A stretch of DNA of 6,963 nt from an uncultured Planctomycetota bacterium (lineage in GTDB: Bacteria; Planctomycetota; Planctomycetia; Pirellulales; Thermoguttaceae), in contig CADBTE010000249.1 of NCBI GenBank assembly GCA_902797455.1, positions 1 through 6,963 of the forward strand. Reading direction: 5' to 3'. The position numbers were made by a program, and so were the translations under genes. Below, one piece after another: positions 6,395 through 6,963 of this stretch. Numbering within the stretch: the first letter of the stretch is position 1; every line of letters starts with the position of its first letter. Under the pieces are notes generated by a model. It did not search any database. It worked only from the letters and a program-made list of their open reading frames with translations, and was not told the DNA's origin.

Positions 6395-6419
6395 AAAACA
6401 CACGCCGCGGGGTGTTTTT
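6395..6419 (+). terminator. Terminator-like hairpin after purC
   Basis: AAAACAC (6395-6401) pairs with GTGTTTT (6412-6418) around a 10-base GC-rich loop, with T at 6415-6419. It starts eight bases after the purC stop. The next gene, a tRNA on the same strand, begins only 21 bases later with no promoter between, so termination may be partial. Confidence 0.65.
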
Positions 6420-6555
6420 CCTCCCCGCCCGTGTCCCGTGTCCTCGTAGCTCAGTTGGATAGAGCGACGGTTTCCTAAACCGTAGGTCGCGCGTTCGAGT
6501 CGCGCCGGGGATAGTGACGATACACAAAAAAACACCCCTGCCGCGGGGTGTTTTT
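6404..6555 (+). repeat. 16-base direct repeat flanking tRNA-Arg(CCT)
   Basis: GCCGCGGGGTGTTTTT occurs at 6404-6419 and again at 6540-6555, 136 bases apart. Each copy forms the loop and 3' arm of a terminator-like hairpin, and together they enclose the tRNA. The likeliest origin is duplication or convergence of terminator sequence. An attachment-site duplication is less likely, as no mobile gene is near. Confidence 0.8.
6440..6513 (+). tRNA. tRNA-Arg (anticodon CCT)
   Basis: The acceptor arms GTCCTCG (6440-6446) and CGGGGAT (6506-6512) pair with a G1-U72 wobble and one internal T-G pair; A6513 is the discriminator. The D stem is GCTC/GAGC, the anticodon stem ACGGT/ACCGT with loop TTCCTAA, and the anticodon CCT lies at 6474-6476, reading AGG. 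The T arm is GCGCG, TTCGAGT, CGCGC. CCA is not encoded. No promoter is visible in the short gap after the preceding hairpin, so expression may rely on readthrough from purC or a promoter inside its 3' end. Confidence 0.95.
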
Positions 6556-6559
6556 TTGT
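6524..6559. terminator. Strong bidirectional terminator between convergent genes
   Basis: The arms 6524-6538 and 6545-6559 are perfect 15-base complements around a six-base loop. The inner stem is CACCCC/GGGGTG, and A7 on one side and T7 on the other supply a U-tract on either strand. It lies 10 bases after tRNA-Arg(CCT) on the plus strand and 18 bases after the stop of the exonuclease gene on the minus strand, so it probably ends both. Confidence 0.9.
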
Positions 6560-6577
6560 ACCGCCTGCGCGGTATCT

Positions 6578-6963
6578 TTACTGCTGAACCTGACGGCAGT
6601 ACTCCTCCAGCGCCTGGGTGCCGAGACTCTGGCTCCGTCTCCAAGCCTCCAGATAGGTGTTGTAGATCGGGTGATTGGCCGCTTCCTGCCTGATCCGCTC
6701 CCGGGCGCGCTCCACCAGCGCGCTTTCGTCGGCAATGCAGCCGCTGAGCGTCATGATCCGGAGGAAGAGGAAGTAGGTATCGAGAACGTCGCAGCGGCAA
6801 TAGTCGTGGATCTCCGCGAACCGCTTCTGATCGAACATCTCCTGCACTTCCTGACCGTTTGTCTCGATCTTTCCGGGGCAGCCGATCCCTTTGGCGGCGA
6901 GGTTCATTCCGCCGACATAGGAACGGAAGTTGGAGAGAATCTCCATCACGTCGATGTGGCTGA
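6578..6963 (-). CDS. PolB-like 3'-5' exonuclease domain protein, C-terminal part (partial)
   Basis: The frame is open from the right edge to TAA at 6578-6580, so the N-terminal part lies outside the window; about 128 residues are visible. The sequence SHIDVMEILSNF near the edge, then GIGCPGKIETNGQEV and IHDYCRCDVLDTYFLFLR, match the pattern I know for the predicted 3'-5' exonucleases related to the DNA polymerase B proofreading domain (Pfam PF10108). The YCRCD is the YX3D exonuclease III motif, and the Asp of HID fits the exonuclease II position; both bind metal in DnaQ-like folds. The first motif (DxE) is not in view. The role is probably single-strand DNA or RNA trimming; the biological substrate is unknown. 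A GTG/ATG at 6944-6949 is internal, not the start. Confidence 0.85.
   Translation of the reverse strand, partial: SHIDVMEILSNFRSYVGGMNLAAKGIGCPGKIETNGQEVQEMFDQKRFAEIHDYCRCDVLDTYFLFLRIMTLSGCIADESALVERARERIRQEAANHPIYNTYLEAWRRSQSLGTQALEEYCRQVQQ

Noticed and set aside
6225..6800. 191-codon minus-strand open frame
   Set aside because: It runs through tRNA-Arg(CCT), both terminator hairpins and the purC 3' end, and overlaps the exonuclease gene in another frame.

Overview
The window looks like ordinary chromosomal DNA from a GC-rich bacterium, most likely a planctomycete or a close PVC relative. This is inferred from three things: the large DUF4175-like membrane protein at the left edge has the layout I know from planctomycetes, the tRNA genes encode no CCA, and murB and purC have little or no Shine-Dalgarno sequence. 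No species can be named from sequence alone. I see no insertion sequence, phage gene, CRISPR array or integrase.

Left part (1-3618, minus strand): hcp, encoding a hybrid-cluster protein, starts at 3618. A 72-base gap with a 9-bp inverted repeat follows, then the start of a long membrane protein gene that runs off the left edge at base 1. That second gene is easy to miss because its stop lies outside the window, but 547 codons are open without a break. The Hcp keeps most of the metal ligands but appears to lack the cluster-binding Glu and the nearby Lys. It also has a charged, coiled-coil-like insertion.

Middle (3619-4551): a gene-poor stretch. It holds a nested, rod-like inverted-repeat structure that I treat as a candidate structured RNA with a possible terminator. 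tRNA-Leu(GAG) follows, with a near-consensus promoter and a probable terminator, and then tRNA-Arg(CCG) with its own promoter.

Right part (4552-6963): murB (peptidoglycan precursor synthesis) and purC (purine synthesis) lie in tandem on the plus strand, followed by tRNA-Arg(CCT). The two terminator-like hairpins around this tRNA share a 16-base sequence. A minus-strand gene for a PolB-like 3'-5' exonuclease enters from the right edge and converges on the second hairpin. The MurB copy has a Trp where the family has its catalytic Ser or Cys, and other changes in active-site motifs.

The observations most worth checking are the two enzymes with altered catalytic positions (Hcp and MurB) and the candidate RNA between hcp and tRNA-Leu. 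I found no clear new multi-gene system.
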